From: Candidatus Scatosoma pullistercoris
GTDB taxonomy: Bacteria; Bacillota; Clostridia; Christensenellales; Borkfalkiaceae
Assembly (NCBI GenBank): GCA_018714725.1
Contig: DVMZ01000133.1
Span: 1 to 24,252, forward strand
Reading direction: 5' to 3'
Length of the DNA: 24,252 nt
Part shown: piece after piece, positions 1-7,720 of the stretch
How the letters are laid out: every line of letters begins with the position of its first letter
How positions within the stretch are numbered: the stretch's first letter is position 1
Notes under the pieces: generated by a model
The model's input: the letters and a program-made list of their open reading frames with translations, nothing else
Told to the model about the DNA's origin: nothing
The model's database searches: none
Translations under genes and position numbers: made by a program

Positions 1-319
1 CTTTCCCCGCCTTTCCCCGCCTTTCCTCTCTATTCCCCCTCGTTCCTTCTCCGTTTTCCCCTCGCCCCTTCCCTGCGCTGTCCTTGTCTGCTCCCTCATC
101 CTTTCTCCTGTTTGTTCCCCGCACCTCCCCGCCTTCCCCTCGTCCGCTTCTCTCACCTCTCCGCTTTATCCCCCGCACTTCCCCGCCTTACCCTCGCCCG
201 CTTCCCGCCCTCCTTTTCCGTTCTCCTCCCGCACTTTTCTCTTTTCTCACCCCCTTCCCCTCTCTTCCCTTCCCCTTTTTCGTCCGCCCCTTTTTGCACG
301 CTTCCCCCCGCTCGTCCGG
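1..319. other. Pyrimidine-rich gene-free spacer with a 54-bp direct repeat
   Basis: The top strand is almost entirely C and T. Two imperfect 54-bp copies lie head to tail at 114-167 and 168-221; both begin with a CCCCGCAC-type block followed by CCCCGCCTT. Because 54 is a multiple of 3, several overlapping frames stay open here, but their products are simple Pro/Ser/Arg/Leu strings with no domain and no good ribosome binding site. I see no gene. Confidence 0.6.
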
Positions 320-348
320 TTGACAGAGCGCGCCTTTTGTGCTACAAT
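320..348 (+). promoter_or_regulatory. Vegetative promoter of the D-2-hydroxyacid dehydrogenase
   Basis: TTGACA at 320-325, a 17-bp spacer and TACAAT at 343-348, which is close to the sigma-A consensus. Transcription should start near 355, leaving a leader of about 155 nt before the ATG at 511. The leader contains a short direct repeat (GCCAAAAGCG and GCCCCGGAAC each occur twice) but no riboswitch that I recognise. Confidence 0.8.
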
Positions 349-510
349 ACTTTCCGATAAAAAACGGCGCCGCCAAAAGCGCCCCGGAACCGATACGGCC
401 GGAATGCGACCGCGCCCCGGAACAGCCAAAAGCGGCCCAAAAACCGGAACGGACATTCCACTTAAAAACAAACGCCGGAAGAAAAATTCCGGGAGGAGTT
501 TGAAACACTT

Positions 511-1572
511 ATGGTCATTTGTCTCATCGGCACCAATACGATTTCCTTTTCGGACGACGTGGATTTTTCCACGCTGAAACAATACGGCGAGCTGAGATTG
601 TATCCCGGCCTGAGCGCGGAAGAAACGATCGCCAACTGCCGGGACGCGGACATTCTGCTCGTCAACAAAACCGACCTTTGCGCAAAGGTCATCGAATCCC
701 TGCCCCGGCTGAAATACATCGGACTGTATTCCACCGGCTACAACAACGTCGACCTCGAAGCCTGCAAAAAGCGCAACATCGTCGTCTGCAACACGCCCGA
801 TTATTCCACCGACGCCGTAGCGCAGCACGCAATCGCGTTGCTTCTGGCGGGCGCGGGAAGCCTGGTCGATTATGTCAGTTCGGTCGCGCGGGGAGATTGG
901 GAAAAATGCTCGGGATTTTCCTATTACGACTACCCCATGGTCGAAGTCAAAGGCAAAACGCTGGGCATTTTCGGCCTCGGAAACATCGGGAAGCGAGTGG
1001 CGGAAATCGGCGCCGCGCTCGGCATGGAAATCCTCGTCTGTACCCGCACCCGCCGTTCCGGCTGTCCCTGGAACTATGTGACGAAAGAGGAGCTGTTTGC
1101 CCGCGCCGATTTTCTCTCTCTGCACTGCCCGCAAAACGCGGAAACGACGGGGCTCGTCAACGCGGAGACGCTGGCGCTGATGAAGCCTTCGGCCATTCTC
1201 ATCAACACCGCGCGGGGCGGGCTTATCGACGAACAAGCGCTGGCAGACGCGCTCAACGGCGGACGGCTGGCAGGCGCCTTTCTCGACGTCGTGTCCGAAG
1301 AACCCGTCCGGTCGGACAACCCGCTTCTTCATGCGAAAAACTGCCGACTCACGCCGCACATCGCCTGGCAGCCGCGGGAAACCCGGCTCCGCCTGCACCG
1401 CCGCGTCGAAGAACATCTCGCCGCATTCTTTCGCGGAACGCCTTACGACGTAGTGAACGTCTCCCGCGGCGAAACCTTTGCCCGAAAACAGAGCGCCCGC
1501 CCCTTAAAGACTCCCGAAAAACGGGAAACTGGGGTGCATACGGAATTTTCGGAAAATAATCCCTCTTTATAA
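511..1572 (+). CDS. D-2-hydroxyacid dehydrogenase (D-glycerate dehydrogenase / hydroxypyruvate reductase-like)
   Basis: A 353-residue NAD(P)-dependent oxidoreductase of the D-isomer-specific 2-hydroxyacid dehydrogenase family, which interconverts 2-oxoacids and D-2-hydroxyacids in the cytoplasm. The nucleotide-binding loop GLGNIG is at residues 155-160. The catalytic triad is present: Arg235 in NTARGG, Glu264 in SEEPV and His283 in TPHIAW. The segment around residues 71-110, with STGYNNVD and AVAQHAIALLL, resembles hydroxypyruvate/glyoxylate reductases more than lactate dehydrogenases, but the exact substrate cannot be read from sequence. A GGGAGGAG ribosome binding site ends 12 nt before the ATG. 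Residues 322-353 form a polar tail beyond the usual end of the family. The gene is monocistronic, between its own promoter (320-348) and a strong terminator (1678-1728). Confidence 0.9.
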   Translation: MVICLIGTNTISFSDDVDFSTLKQYGELRLYPGLSAEETIANCRDADILLVNKTDLCAKVIESLPRLKYIGLYSTGYNNVDLEACKKRNIVVCNTPDYSTDAVAQHAIALLLAGAGSLVDYVSSVARGDWEKCSGFSYYDYPMVEVKGKTLGIFGLGNIGKRVAEIGAALGMEILVCTRTRRSGCPWNYVTKEELFARADFLSLHCPQNAETTGLVNAETLALMKPSAILINTARGGLIDEQALADALNGGRLAGAFLDVVSEEPVRSDNPLLHAKNCRLTPHIAWQPRETRLRLHRRVEEHLAAFFRGTPYDVVNVSRGETFARKQSARPLKTPEKRETGVHTEFSENNPSL

Positions 1573-1677
1573 AGACTTGCCCGACCGGTGATCGGGAAAA
1601 ATGCAGAAATTTTCAGAAAAACCAACTGTTTTTAAGTCCGCAGACGATAAAGACGACTGCGCTCACACAAAAAAACG

Positions 1678-1728
1678 GCGGAGCGAAGCCCGGAAAATCC
1701 GGGCTTCGCTCCGCTTCCTTGTTTTTTA
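1678..1728 (+). terminator. Intrinsic terminator of the dehydrogenase gene
   Basis: A perfect 16-bp stem (1678-1693 with 1699-1714) with loop AAAAT is followed by a T-rich tract TTCCTTGTTTTTT. It lies 105 nt after the stop codon at 1572. Confidence 0.85.
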
Positions 1729-1777
1729 TTCGTCTCTTCCCTGCCTATCCTGTTTTAAGCAAAATACCCTTCCGGCA

Positions 1778-1816
1778 AAGGAATCCGGCGGGCGCAAAGC
1801 GCCCGCCGGATTCCTT
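1778..1816 (-). terminator. Hairpin downstream of the VWA lipoprotein gene, probable terminator
   Basis: A perfect 18-bp stem with a 3-nt AAA loop. It sits about 50 nt past the stop codon (1867) of the leftward VWA gene. The T-tract on the bottom strand is short (AAGGAATCC then CTTTGCC), so it may instead be a bidirectional barrier between convergent transcripts. Confidence 0.6.
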
Positions 1817-1866
1817 CATTTTCTCCTCCGTTCAGACGGCTTCCTTTCTCTCAGCCGCCTCCCCTC

Positions 1867-3243
1867 TCAGGTCTCCTGCCGCCAATCCACCGCCGGCCGC
1901 TCCACGCCGTCGTACAGCTCCCCGATCAGACGGACCAGGCAGGAATTGAGATATTCCACCGTATATTCTCCCACCGCGGGTTTCTGATGCGTCCCCCCGA
2001 TTCCGCTGTCGTCGGTGAGAAAGACGTATTTCCCGCCCGTCAGCAGCGCCGAACTGCGCAGCAGATACTGCGAGCAGACGTCCACGCCGCTCGCCGCGAC
2101 GGGCATCACGGCAATCCCCTCTCCGGCCGCACGGTACACCAGTTCCCCGAACTCCGCGCGGATATCCTGCCGCTGAGCGTTCTGATCATGCGGCGGCGCG
2201 TCGAGCACGGGAATGAGAATTTTCCTCGTCCCCTCCCGCCACGACAGATTCAATGCCGCTTCCAGCGCTTCGTGCACCGCCTCCGGGTAATCCCCGCCTC
2301 CGTCCGCTTCCTGCGCCAGCAAGAATTTCCTCTGCGCCGCGATGTCCGGGGTGAAATCGGAGCTTCTGACGACGTATTCGTCCCCTTCGTCCCGATAGAA
2401 CAGCAGCCCCAGCGAAATGTCCGCCTCCGGGAATTCCGCCTGTACGCGGCCGATCACGTCGTCCAGTTCCGATTGCAGATACAACAGCTCGTCGGCCATC
2501 GATCCCGTCGTATCCACCATGAAACAGAGGTCCAGCCCCGTATACGCCTGCGCCTGAGCGACGACGGCGGTGAATACGCCGTCCTCCTCCGTCATGGGAA
2601 TGTCGGTCCCGCCGTATTTCGCCGAAAGGGTATATTCCGTAACCGAAGGAGCGGGGAACAGGTACGCTTTCCCGTTCGCTCCCGTCACGGCCCGGAGGGT
2701 CTCCCGGCTCCCGTCGTTCCCGCCGCCCGTAAGCTTGACGACAACCCCCGCCGCGGGCGTTCCGTCCGCCGTCTGCGCCCTCACTTCCACCCGGCCGAGC
2801 GGGTACATTCCCCAGGCGACGTCTTTGTTCTCCGACTTATACGCCTGGAAAATCCCGTCAGTATTCTCTTCCCTGCCCCCTTCGTCCATTCCGGACTGCC
2901 CGGGTTCGTCCGCCGCTTTTTCAAACAGGGAGAGGAAAAAGGAATACTCCGCGTTGTCGTCCCAGGCCCCGGCCGTCATCTGGCCCGCCGCCGGCCGCAC
3001 GGGTTTTTCCGTCCCTTCTCCTTCGCCCTCGCCGGGCGCTCCGGTTCCGCCGGTTCCGCCGGTTCCGTCGAGCGCGTCGTCCGCCGCCTCTCCATACCAT
3101 TCGTCGCCGCCCGGGGCGCCCCCGCCCCCATCCTTTGCGTTCACCCCGCACGCCCCGACGGAAACGCTCATCGCCACGGCAAATAAAACCGCCAATCCTT
3201 TGCGGATCCCCTTGCGGATCTCTTCTTTTTCCGTTTGTTTCAT
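1867..3243 (-). CDS. VWA-domain lipoprotein
   Basis: A 458-residue secreted lipoprotein. The start at 3243 is chosen because it has a strong GGGAGGGG site just upstream and opens directly into a lipoprotein signal: basic residues, a hydrophobic run (about 17-30) and a lipobox ending VGAC at Cys32. A Gly/Thr/Glu-rich linker follows (about 37-80). Residues about 148-210 look like a transthyretin/carboxypeptidase-regulatory-like beta domain. The VWA domain spans about 236-440, with a MIDAS-type metal site DTTGS at 244-248 and a further Asp at 348. VWA domains with a metal site bind protein ligands. Upstream on the same strand lie a small membrane protein and an ECF-type sigma factor with no obvious promoter between, so this may be the output or sensor of that regulon. 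The ligand is unknown. Confidence 0.85.
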   Translation of the reverse strand: MKQTEKEEIRKGIRKGLAVLFAVAMSVSVGACGVNAKDGGGGAPGGDEWYGEAADDALDGTGGTGGTGAPGEGEGEGTEKPVRPAAGQMTAGAWDDNAEYSFFLSLFEKAADEPGQSGMDEGGREENTDGIFQAYKSENKDVAWGMYPLGRVEVRAQTADGTPAAGVVVKLTGGGNDGSRETLRAVTGANGKAYLFPAPSVTEYTLSAKYGGTDIPMTEEDGVFTAVVAQAQAYTGLDLCFMVDTTGSMADELLYLQSELDDVIGRVQAEFPEADISLGLLFYRDEGDEYVVRSSDFTPDIAAQRKFLLAQEADGGGDYPEAVHEALEAALNLSWREGTRKILIPVLDAPPHDQNAQRQDIRAEFGELVYRAAGEGIAVMPVAASGVDVCSQYLLRSSALLTGGKYVFLTDDSGIGGTHQKPAVGEYTVEYLNSCLVRLIGELYDGVERPAVDWRQET

Positions 3244-3449
3244 GGTTCCCCTCCCTTCTTTCTTTTTTCGCCTTGCGCTCGTTGCGCAATGCAGGACAGG
3301 CTCCTGCCCCTTCCCGGTGCAGCCCCTCGCCTTTACCGGAGTTTCCGCCCGTTCCTCCCCTTCTGACCTGCGCACGCCCGAGCCTCAACGGCTTTTCCCT
3401 CGTTAATTCCGCCGGTCTCTCCGGCCGCGCGCCTGCGAAAAATCAGAAT

Positions 3450-3773
3450 TCAGAATCCGGAATCCGACTTAAAATCCCATTCGGAATCCGGCACGATTTC
3501 CCAAAAACTCCCGCTTTCCTCTTCCTCGGGATTCTCGTCGATCTCCCCGTCCAGATTGTCTCCGGGCGCACCGCCGGGCGCCTCCGTTGCGTCGTTTTTG
3601 CCGCCCGGGAGCAAGGTCGCCGCAAAAAGCGCAATCAGCACGCACACACAGGTGCAGGCAAAGCCTCCCGAAAGAACGCCCGCCAATACGCGGCGGCGCT
3701 TTTTCTTTTTCCGCTCGTATGCCGAAATCTTTTCAAACACTTCGTCGGCGAACTTTTCGTCATCCTTCATCAT
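3450..3773 (-). CDS. Small single-pass membrane protein, possible anti-sigma factor
   Basis: 107 residues. An acidic/basic N-terminal segment (residues 1-30, ending in a Lys/Arg cluster) precedes one transmembrane helix at about 33-55, followed by an acidic Gly/Pro/Glu-rich extracytoplasmic tail. The ATG overlaps the end of the sigma-factor gene by 14 bp, so the two are probably translationally coupled. This position and topology (cytoplasmic N-terminus, one helix, short outer tail) are typical of anti-sigma factors paired with ECF sigmas. However, the N-terminal part is only about 30 residues and I see no zinc-binding HxxxCxxC motif. The role is inferred from context. Cysteines lie within the membrane helix. 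Confidence 0.7.
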   Translation of the reverse strand: MMKDDEKFADEVFEKISAYERKKKKRRRVLAGVLSGGFACTCVCVLIALFAATLLPGGKNDATEAPGGAPGDNLDGEIDENPEEEESGSFWEIVPDSEWDFKSDSGF

Positions 3774-4314
3774 CCGCGTCCTCCGCCGTCAGAATTTCTT
3801 TCATTGCAACCCTGCCCCTTGCCAACAAGTTATACACCTGCTTTTTCCGCCGGCCGGTCACCCGGGCGATCTCCTCCGGAGGCAGTTCCTCGAAGTAGCG
3901 CAAGTACAGAATTTCGCGGTAGTCTCCCGGCAACTTTTCCATCGCCTCGCGCACTGCCCACGCACGCTCTTTTTTGAGAAGTTCCCCTTCCGCGTCCGAC
4001 TCCGCGCGAAGCCGTTCGTCCAGGGGAAGCACCCGTCGCGACGGGTGTTTGAGCGCGTTGAGCGCCTTATTCCGCGCGATTTTGAAAAGGTAAGTCTTAA
4101 ACGCCGCGCCGCGGGTGTCGTCAAACGGCTTTTTGCGCCGGTACAGCACGAAAAACACGTCCACGCCGATGTCTTCCGCCAGGGCAAAATCCCGCACATA
4201 GCCGTCGATGAACAGAACGAGCGTGCGTTTATAAAGGGCGAGCAATTCTTCCAATCCGCTCTTGTCGCCCCGAAGAAAACGCCGATAGCAGTCCGCGCCG
4301 CCATCCCGTTCCAT
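3760..4314 (-). CDS. RNA polymerase sigma factor, sigma-70 family, ECF type
   Basis: 184 residues, the usual size of an ECF sigma factor. Region 2 (about 15-85) includes the acidic AEDIGVDVFFVLYRR segment that contacts core polymerase and the -10 element, then FKTYLFKIARNKALN. Region 4 (about 115-172) has the LPGDYREILYLRYFEELPPEEIA run and a helix-turn-helix ending RRKKQVYNLLARGR, which should bind the -35 element. There is no region 1 or region 3. A strong AAAGGAGG site precedes the ATG at 4314. It heads an operon with the small membrane protein (overlapping) and the VWA lipoprotein. I could not identify an autoregulatory ECF promoter with confidence upstream; 4315-4510 otherwise holds no gene. 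Confidence 0.9.
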   Translation of the reverse strand: MERDGGADCYRRFLRGDKSGLEELLALYKRTLVLFIDGYVRDFALAEDIGVDVFFVLYRRKKPFDDTRGAAFKTYLFKIARNKALNALKHPSRRVLPLDERLRAESDAEGELLKKERAWAVREAMEKLPGDYREILYLRYFEELPPEEIARVTGRRKKQVYNLLARGRVAMKEILTAEDADDEG

Positions 4315-4510
4315 GCCGACCTCCTTTCCCCGGAATCCGGCCGCATTTTGCCGCTTTGCCGCGGACCGCGCCGCGTCTCCCGGTGCCCTTACATTTATTA
4401 AACAATCCCGCCGCGCGTTTTACTCACCGTTTTTTGCGGTTTTTTCCTTTTTCTGAAAAAATTCCCTTTTCCGCGGTTTTTCCGCCCTTGATTCCGGGCA
4501 GATAAAGCGC

Positions 4511-5290
4511 TCAGGCTTTGCCGCCGCCCTCTTCGCCGTGGCAAAAATCATAATACCAGCACCGATAGGGGGACTCGCACTGTTCCCCCGGCAGAATGCC
4601 CGGCTCCGGCGCATCTTTGCCCTTGATCTTCGCAAGACGCCACAAATTTTTCCCGGCCGTTTTTTCCAGCCGCCGCGCGGCCGCCGTTTCGTCCGCAATC
4701 CGGTAAATTCTTCCGTTCACCTCAACCCTGTCCCCGAGCTTTTCGGCGTCCTCATCCTTTTTAATGCACAGACTTCCGCCTTCGTCCCCGCCGGCCCCGC
4801 CGCCTTCTTGTGCGGTTTCCGCACTCTTTTCCCCGTTCAGAATAAGAAAGCGCCGGCCGAGCAGCACCCCGCGCTGCCCGATGAGAAAGCTCTGAAAACC
4901 CAGATCGAGCAGAAATTCCCTGCGGGGCACAGGCGCGTTTTTCACTTCGTACAGATCGTAGACTTCGCCGTTTTTGCGCAGAATATCCGCCGCGCAGTAG
5001 TTGCCTCGGTAAGAAAAAGCCGCTTCGCAGACGACGGGAATCCCCTCTTTCAGCCATTCCTGCGTGCGGGCGATCATCTGCGCAAAATCAAGCCTGCCGT
5101 CCGGCCGGTAACAGGTCGTCTCCCGGTATTCCCCGAAAATCCCCATGGCCTCGTCCCCGAACTCGTTTCCCGCGTCCAGCCGCCGCTGTACTTCTTCGGG
5201 AATGATTTTCAATTCCGGCCGGTGACTGTCCAGCCAGAGCATTTTCGGGCATTGCAGCCCCCGCACGAAATCCGTTTTGCTCACGCCCAT
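4511..5290 (-). CDS. Cas4-like PD-(D/E)XK nuclease-superfamily protein (DUF2779-type N-terminal region)
   Basis: 259 residues from the ATG at 5290, which follows a GGAGGGAGGA site; in-frame codons further upstream lack one and overlap the promoter. The nuclease core is visible: an Asp in the CAADIL strand and the E-x-K signature in YEVKNA. Four cysteines are placed as in iron-sulphur PD-(D/E)XK proteins such as Cas4 and AddB: Cys14 in LQCPKML, then Cys238, Cys244 and Cys250 near the C-terminus. The opening SKTDFVRGLQCPKMLWLD is like that of DUF2779 proteins, which are normally about twice as long; this one ends just after the last cysteine. No cas1, cas2 or CRISPR lies in the window. A DNA-processing role is likely but unproven. 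It has its own promoter at 5337-5365. Confidence 0.75.
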   Translation of the reverse strand: MGVSKTDFVRGLQCPKMLWLDSHRPELKIIPEEVQRRLDAGNEFGDEAMGIFGEYRETTCYRPDGRLDFAQMIARTQEWLKEGIPVVCEAAFSYRGNYCAADILRKNGEVYDLYEVKNAPVPRREFLLDLGFQSFLIGQRGVLLGRRFLILNGEKSAETAQEGGGAGGDEGGSLCIKKDEDAEKLGDRVEVNGRIYRIADETAAARRLEKTAGKNLWRLAKIKGKDAPEPGILPGEQCESPYRCWYYDFCHGEEGGGKA

Positions 5291-5336
5291 TTTAATTCCT
5301 CCCTCCGGCACGCTTCCCGGCGGTCGCTTTCTTTTT

Positions 5337-5365
5337 ATTATAGCCGAAATCCGGCTTTTTGGCAA
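5337..5365 (-). promoter_or_regulatory. Promoter of the Cas4-like gene
   Basis: On the bottom strand TTGCCA (5365-5360), a 17-bp spacer and a perfect TATAAT (5342-5337). It lies 47 bp upstream of the ATG at 5290. Confidence 0.75.
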
Positions 5366-5398
5366 GGGTGTTTCCGAAAATTTTTTCCGGAAACACCC
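5366..5398. repeat. Perfect inverted repeat touching the -35 box
   Basis: Arms GGGTGTTTCCG (5366-5376) and CGGAAACACCC (5388-5398), 11 of 11 bp, separated by an A/T-rich 11-nt loop. It directly abuts the -35 element of the leftward promoter. It could be an operator or a terminator for readthrough from uraA; the flanking T-tracts are weak. Confidence 0.6.
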
Positions 5399-5401
5399 CT
5401 A

Positions 5402-5460
5402 TGCCCCCTGCCCGTCCCGACCTGTCCGCCACTGCCCCGTCTGTAACTGCCCCGACTGCA
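5402..5460. repeat. Degenerate 15-bp tandem repeat
   Basis: Units such as ACTGCCCCGTCTGTA (5431-5445) and ACTGCCCCGACTGCA (5446-5460) are preceded by more decayed copies. The period of 15 is a multiple of 3 and keeps false reading frames open (5-residue repeats on the bottom strand). The rest of 5461-5557 is pyrimidine-rich with no gene. Confidence 0.55.
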
Positions 5461-5557
5461 ATCGTCCAGCCTTTTCACCTTCACTTTTTCCCGACTTTTT
5501 CGCCGCCCTTTTCCCGACCTTCTTTTCCGCCCCCTCTTTCTTCGGCTCCTTTCCCCG

Positions 5558-5598
5558 AAAAAAACAGGCGCGGCGGCTCCGCAAGGGAGCCGCCGCGC
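5558..5598 (-). terminator. Intrinsic terminator of the uracil permease gene
   Basis: A perfect 13-bp GC-rich stem (5568-5580 with 5586-5598, loop GCAAG) is followed on the bottom strand by CTG and seven T residues (5564-5558). It lies about 95 nt after the uraA stop codon. Confidence 0.85.
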
Positions 5599-5691
5599 AC
5601 CGACCGTCCGTTCATTTGCCCGAACAGAACCGGCGTCATTCAAATACTGCAACTGATTTACTGCAAACAGATTTTTCAATCCGTCCGCGAT

Positions 5692-7142
5692 TTATTTTTC
5701 TTCGGTTTCCGCCTGCTGAGAAACCGCCGCTTCCGTTTCTTCCGCGACGGGATTCACGGGTTCCGCGGCTTCCGGGGCAGAGACTTCGCTTTCCGCGGCC
5801 GCATCGGTTTTGCCGCCCTTGCCGATCGAGCAGAGCAGATTGACGAGAATGCCGAGAATCAGCGCGCAGGCGACGGAAGTAATCGTCACTTTGCCGAAGT
5901 TGAGGGTCATGCCGCCGACGCCGGCGATGAGGATGACGGAGACGACAAAGAGGTTCTTGTTATCGCCCAGGTCTACCTTCTGGATCATTTTGAGACCGGA
6001 CACTGCGATGAACCCGTACAGCGCCACGCACACGCCGCCCATGACGCAGGAGGGAATGGTGGAGAGGAAGGTGACGAAGGGCCCGAAGAAGGAAATGACC
6101 ATCGCGATGATCGCCGTCGTGAGAATGGTCACCACGGAAGCGTTGCCGGTGATCGCGATGCAGCCCACCGATTCGCCGTAAGTGGTGTTGGGGCAGCCGC
6201 CGAAGAACGCGCCCACCATCGAGCCGACGCCGTCGCCCAGCAGAGTGTTGGACAGGCCGGGATCGCGCAGGAGATCGGAACCGATGATCGAAGACAGATT
6301 CTTATGGTCGGCGATGTGTTCCGCAAACACGACGAACGCAACGGGCACATACGCCACGGCAATCGTGCCGATATACGCGCCGACGCCGTCGCCGTAATCC
6401 CCTTTGAAGGCCTGAATAAAGGTGAATTCAGGCAGCCACTGCATATCCTTGAACTTGGAGAAATCGATAATTTTCAACGCGTCCGCATCCGCCGCGGTGC
6501 CGATTCCGGTGAGGATCGCCGCCAGCGCATACCCCGCCACAATCCCGATGATGAAGGGGAAGAGTTTCAGCGTCTTTTGCCGTACACCGAGCAGACGATC
6601 GTCACGGCCAGCGTCACCAGCCCGCAGATAAGCGCGGCATAAGGGGAAGCCGCCATCGCGCCCGCCTCGTCGAGGACGTTGCCCTTCATCAGATCGCCGA
6701 TGGCGTTGCCGGAAAGGGAAAGACCGATGATGGCCACCGTGGGCCCGATGACGACCGCGGGCATGAGTTTGTCAATCCATTTTACGCCCGCGAATTTCAC
6801 CACGATCGCAATCACGACATACACGAGCCCCGCGAACAGCGCGCCGAGAATGAGTCCCAGATACCCCAGCGACATGGAAACGCCGCCCGCAAACGCCGCG
6901 GCCATCGAGCCGAGAAACGCAAACGAAGACCCGAGGAACACCGGGCTTCTGAACCGGGTAAACAGCAGATACACCAGCGTTCCCGCGCCGGCACCGAACA
7001 GCGCGGCGGAAGCCGACATCCCGTGTCCGATCGCCGCAGGCACCGCAATCGTCGCCGCCAGAATGGCGAGGAGCTGCTGCAACGCCGCCACGATGAGCTT
7101 CCCGAAAGGCGGTCTGTCCTTCACTTTGTACACAAGTTCCAT
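5692..7142 (-). pseudogene. uraA: Uracil permease (NCS2 / UraA-PyrP family), split by a single-base frameshift
   Basis: A uracil:proton symporter of the inner membrane. The first frame runs from the ATG at 7142 (AGGAGAG site 12 nt upstream) and stops at 6567 after SVYGKRR; the second frame continues to 5692. Adding one base to the four-T run at 6575-6578 (AAAA on the coding strand) restores one frame of about 483 residues, the normal length, reading through KTLKLFPFIIGIVAGYA. The family signature GGCPNTTYGE is present in the second half and marks uracil rather than xanthine permeases. There are about 12-14 hydrophobic segments, then an Ala/Glu/Pro-rich cytoplasmic tail of about 45 residues. 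Both halves keep good coding character with no other lesion, so this is either a very recent mutation or a homopolymer sequencing error. A terminator follows at 5558-5598. Confidence 0.85.
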
Positions 7143-7460
7143 AAAAATCTTGCCTCTCCTTTTGTAAAGTTTTTCATGAGTTTATTGTCTTGCCCCGCAG
7201 GGCCTTCCCCTGCGTTTTTTGCCTGATTGCGTCTGCATTTTGCGCCTTTTTGCACTGTTATGCTTTCTGCTCTTTTTGCGCTTTTTGCGCCGCGTTTTCC
7301 GCTTGCCCCGCCTGCCTGTCCGCAATTCCCCGGGCGCGGATTTTTCCGGGTTTTTCGGTTTTTTCCGAGTTTTCCGGTCGCTTCGCCGTTCCCGGCAGTT
7401 CGCCCCGGACGGCGCTTTGCCGTTTCGGCCCGTTTCCGCACGTCCCCGCCCGAAAAAATC
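7143..7460. other. Gene-free spacer upstream of uraA
   Basis: Apart from the uraA ribosome binding site, I find no convincing promoter, PyrR-binding site or riboswitch. The top strand is pyrimidine-rich with repeated TTTTTGCGC-like words. Open frames on both strands give only Arg/Lys-rich or Phe/Ser-rich low-complexity products. Confidence 0.45.
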
Positions 7461-7624
7461 CTTTTGGGCGGCCGATTCATCGCACCCCTGTCCGGCGCGT
7501 CCGGCGTTCCGTTCGCCTCGTCTCAGCCCTGCCCCGTCCGTTTGGGCGTCCCTGCCGTTTCGCCGCAATCCCGCTCCGCTCTTTTGGGCATTTCGGCTGT
7601 TTCGTCGCAACCCTGCCCCGTCCG
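7461..7624. repeat. Degenerate 40-bp tandem repeat, four units
   Basis: Units start at 7461, 7501, 7541 and 7581, the last about 44 bp long. Shared words include TTTTGGGC near the start and a CGCAACCCTGCCCCGTCCG-like block near the end. Divergence is high, so the array is old. It keeps a basic open frame on the bottom strand (7610-7182) that I do not consider a gene. Confidence 0.55.
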
Positions 7625-7720
7625 TTTTAAGTTTCCCCCGTTTCCGGCAGAAAGGAAAAATTGTCGGAAAAAGGACCCTTTGCCCGATCCGAAAAGGGAG
7701 CCGAAAGCCGAAAAAGCCCG

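Noticed and set aside
6571..6579. Programmed -1 frameshift in uraA
   Set aside because: The site is not a full X-XXY-YYZ heptamer, no downstream stem was evident, and this permease family is not known to use recoding; a mutation or sequencing error is more likely.
7182..7610. Arg/Lys-rich bottom-strand frame upstream of uraA
   Set aside because: Its N-terminal part is the 40-bp repeat and the remainder is spacer; no domain, and no ribosome binding site worth the name.
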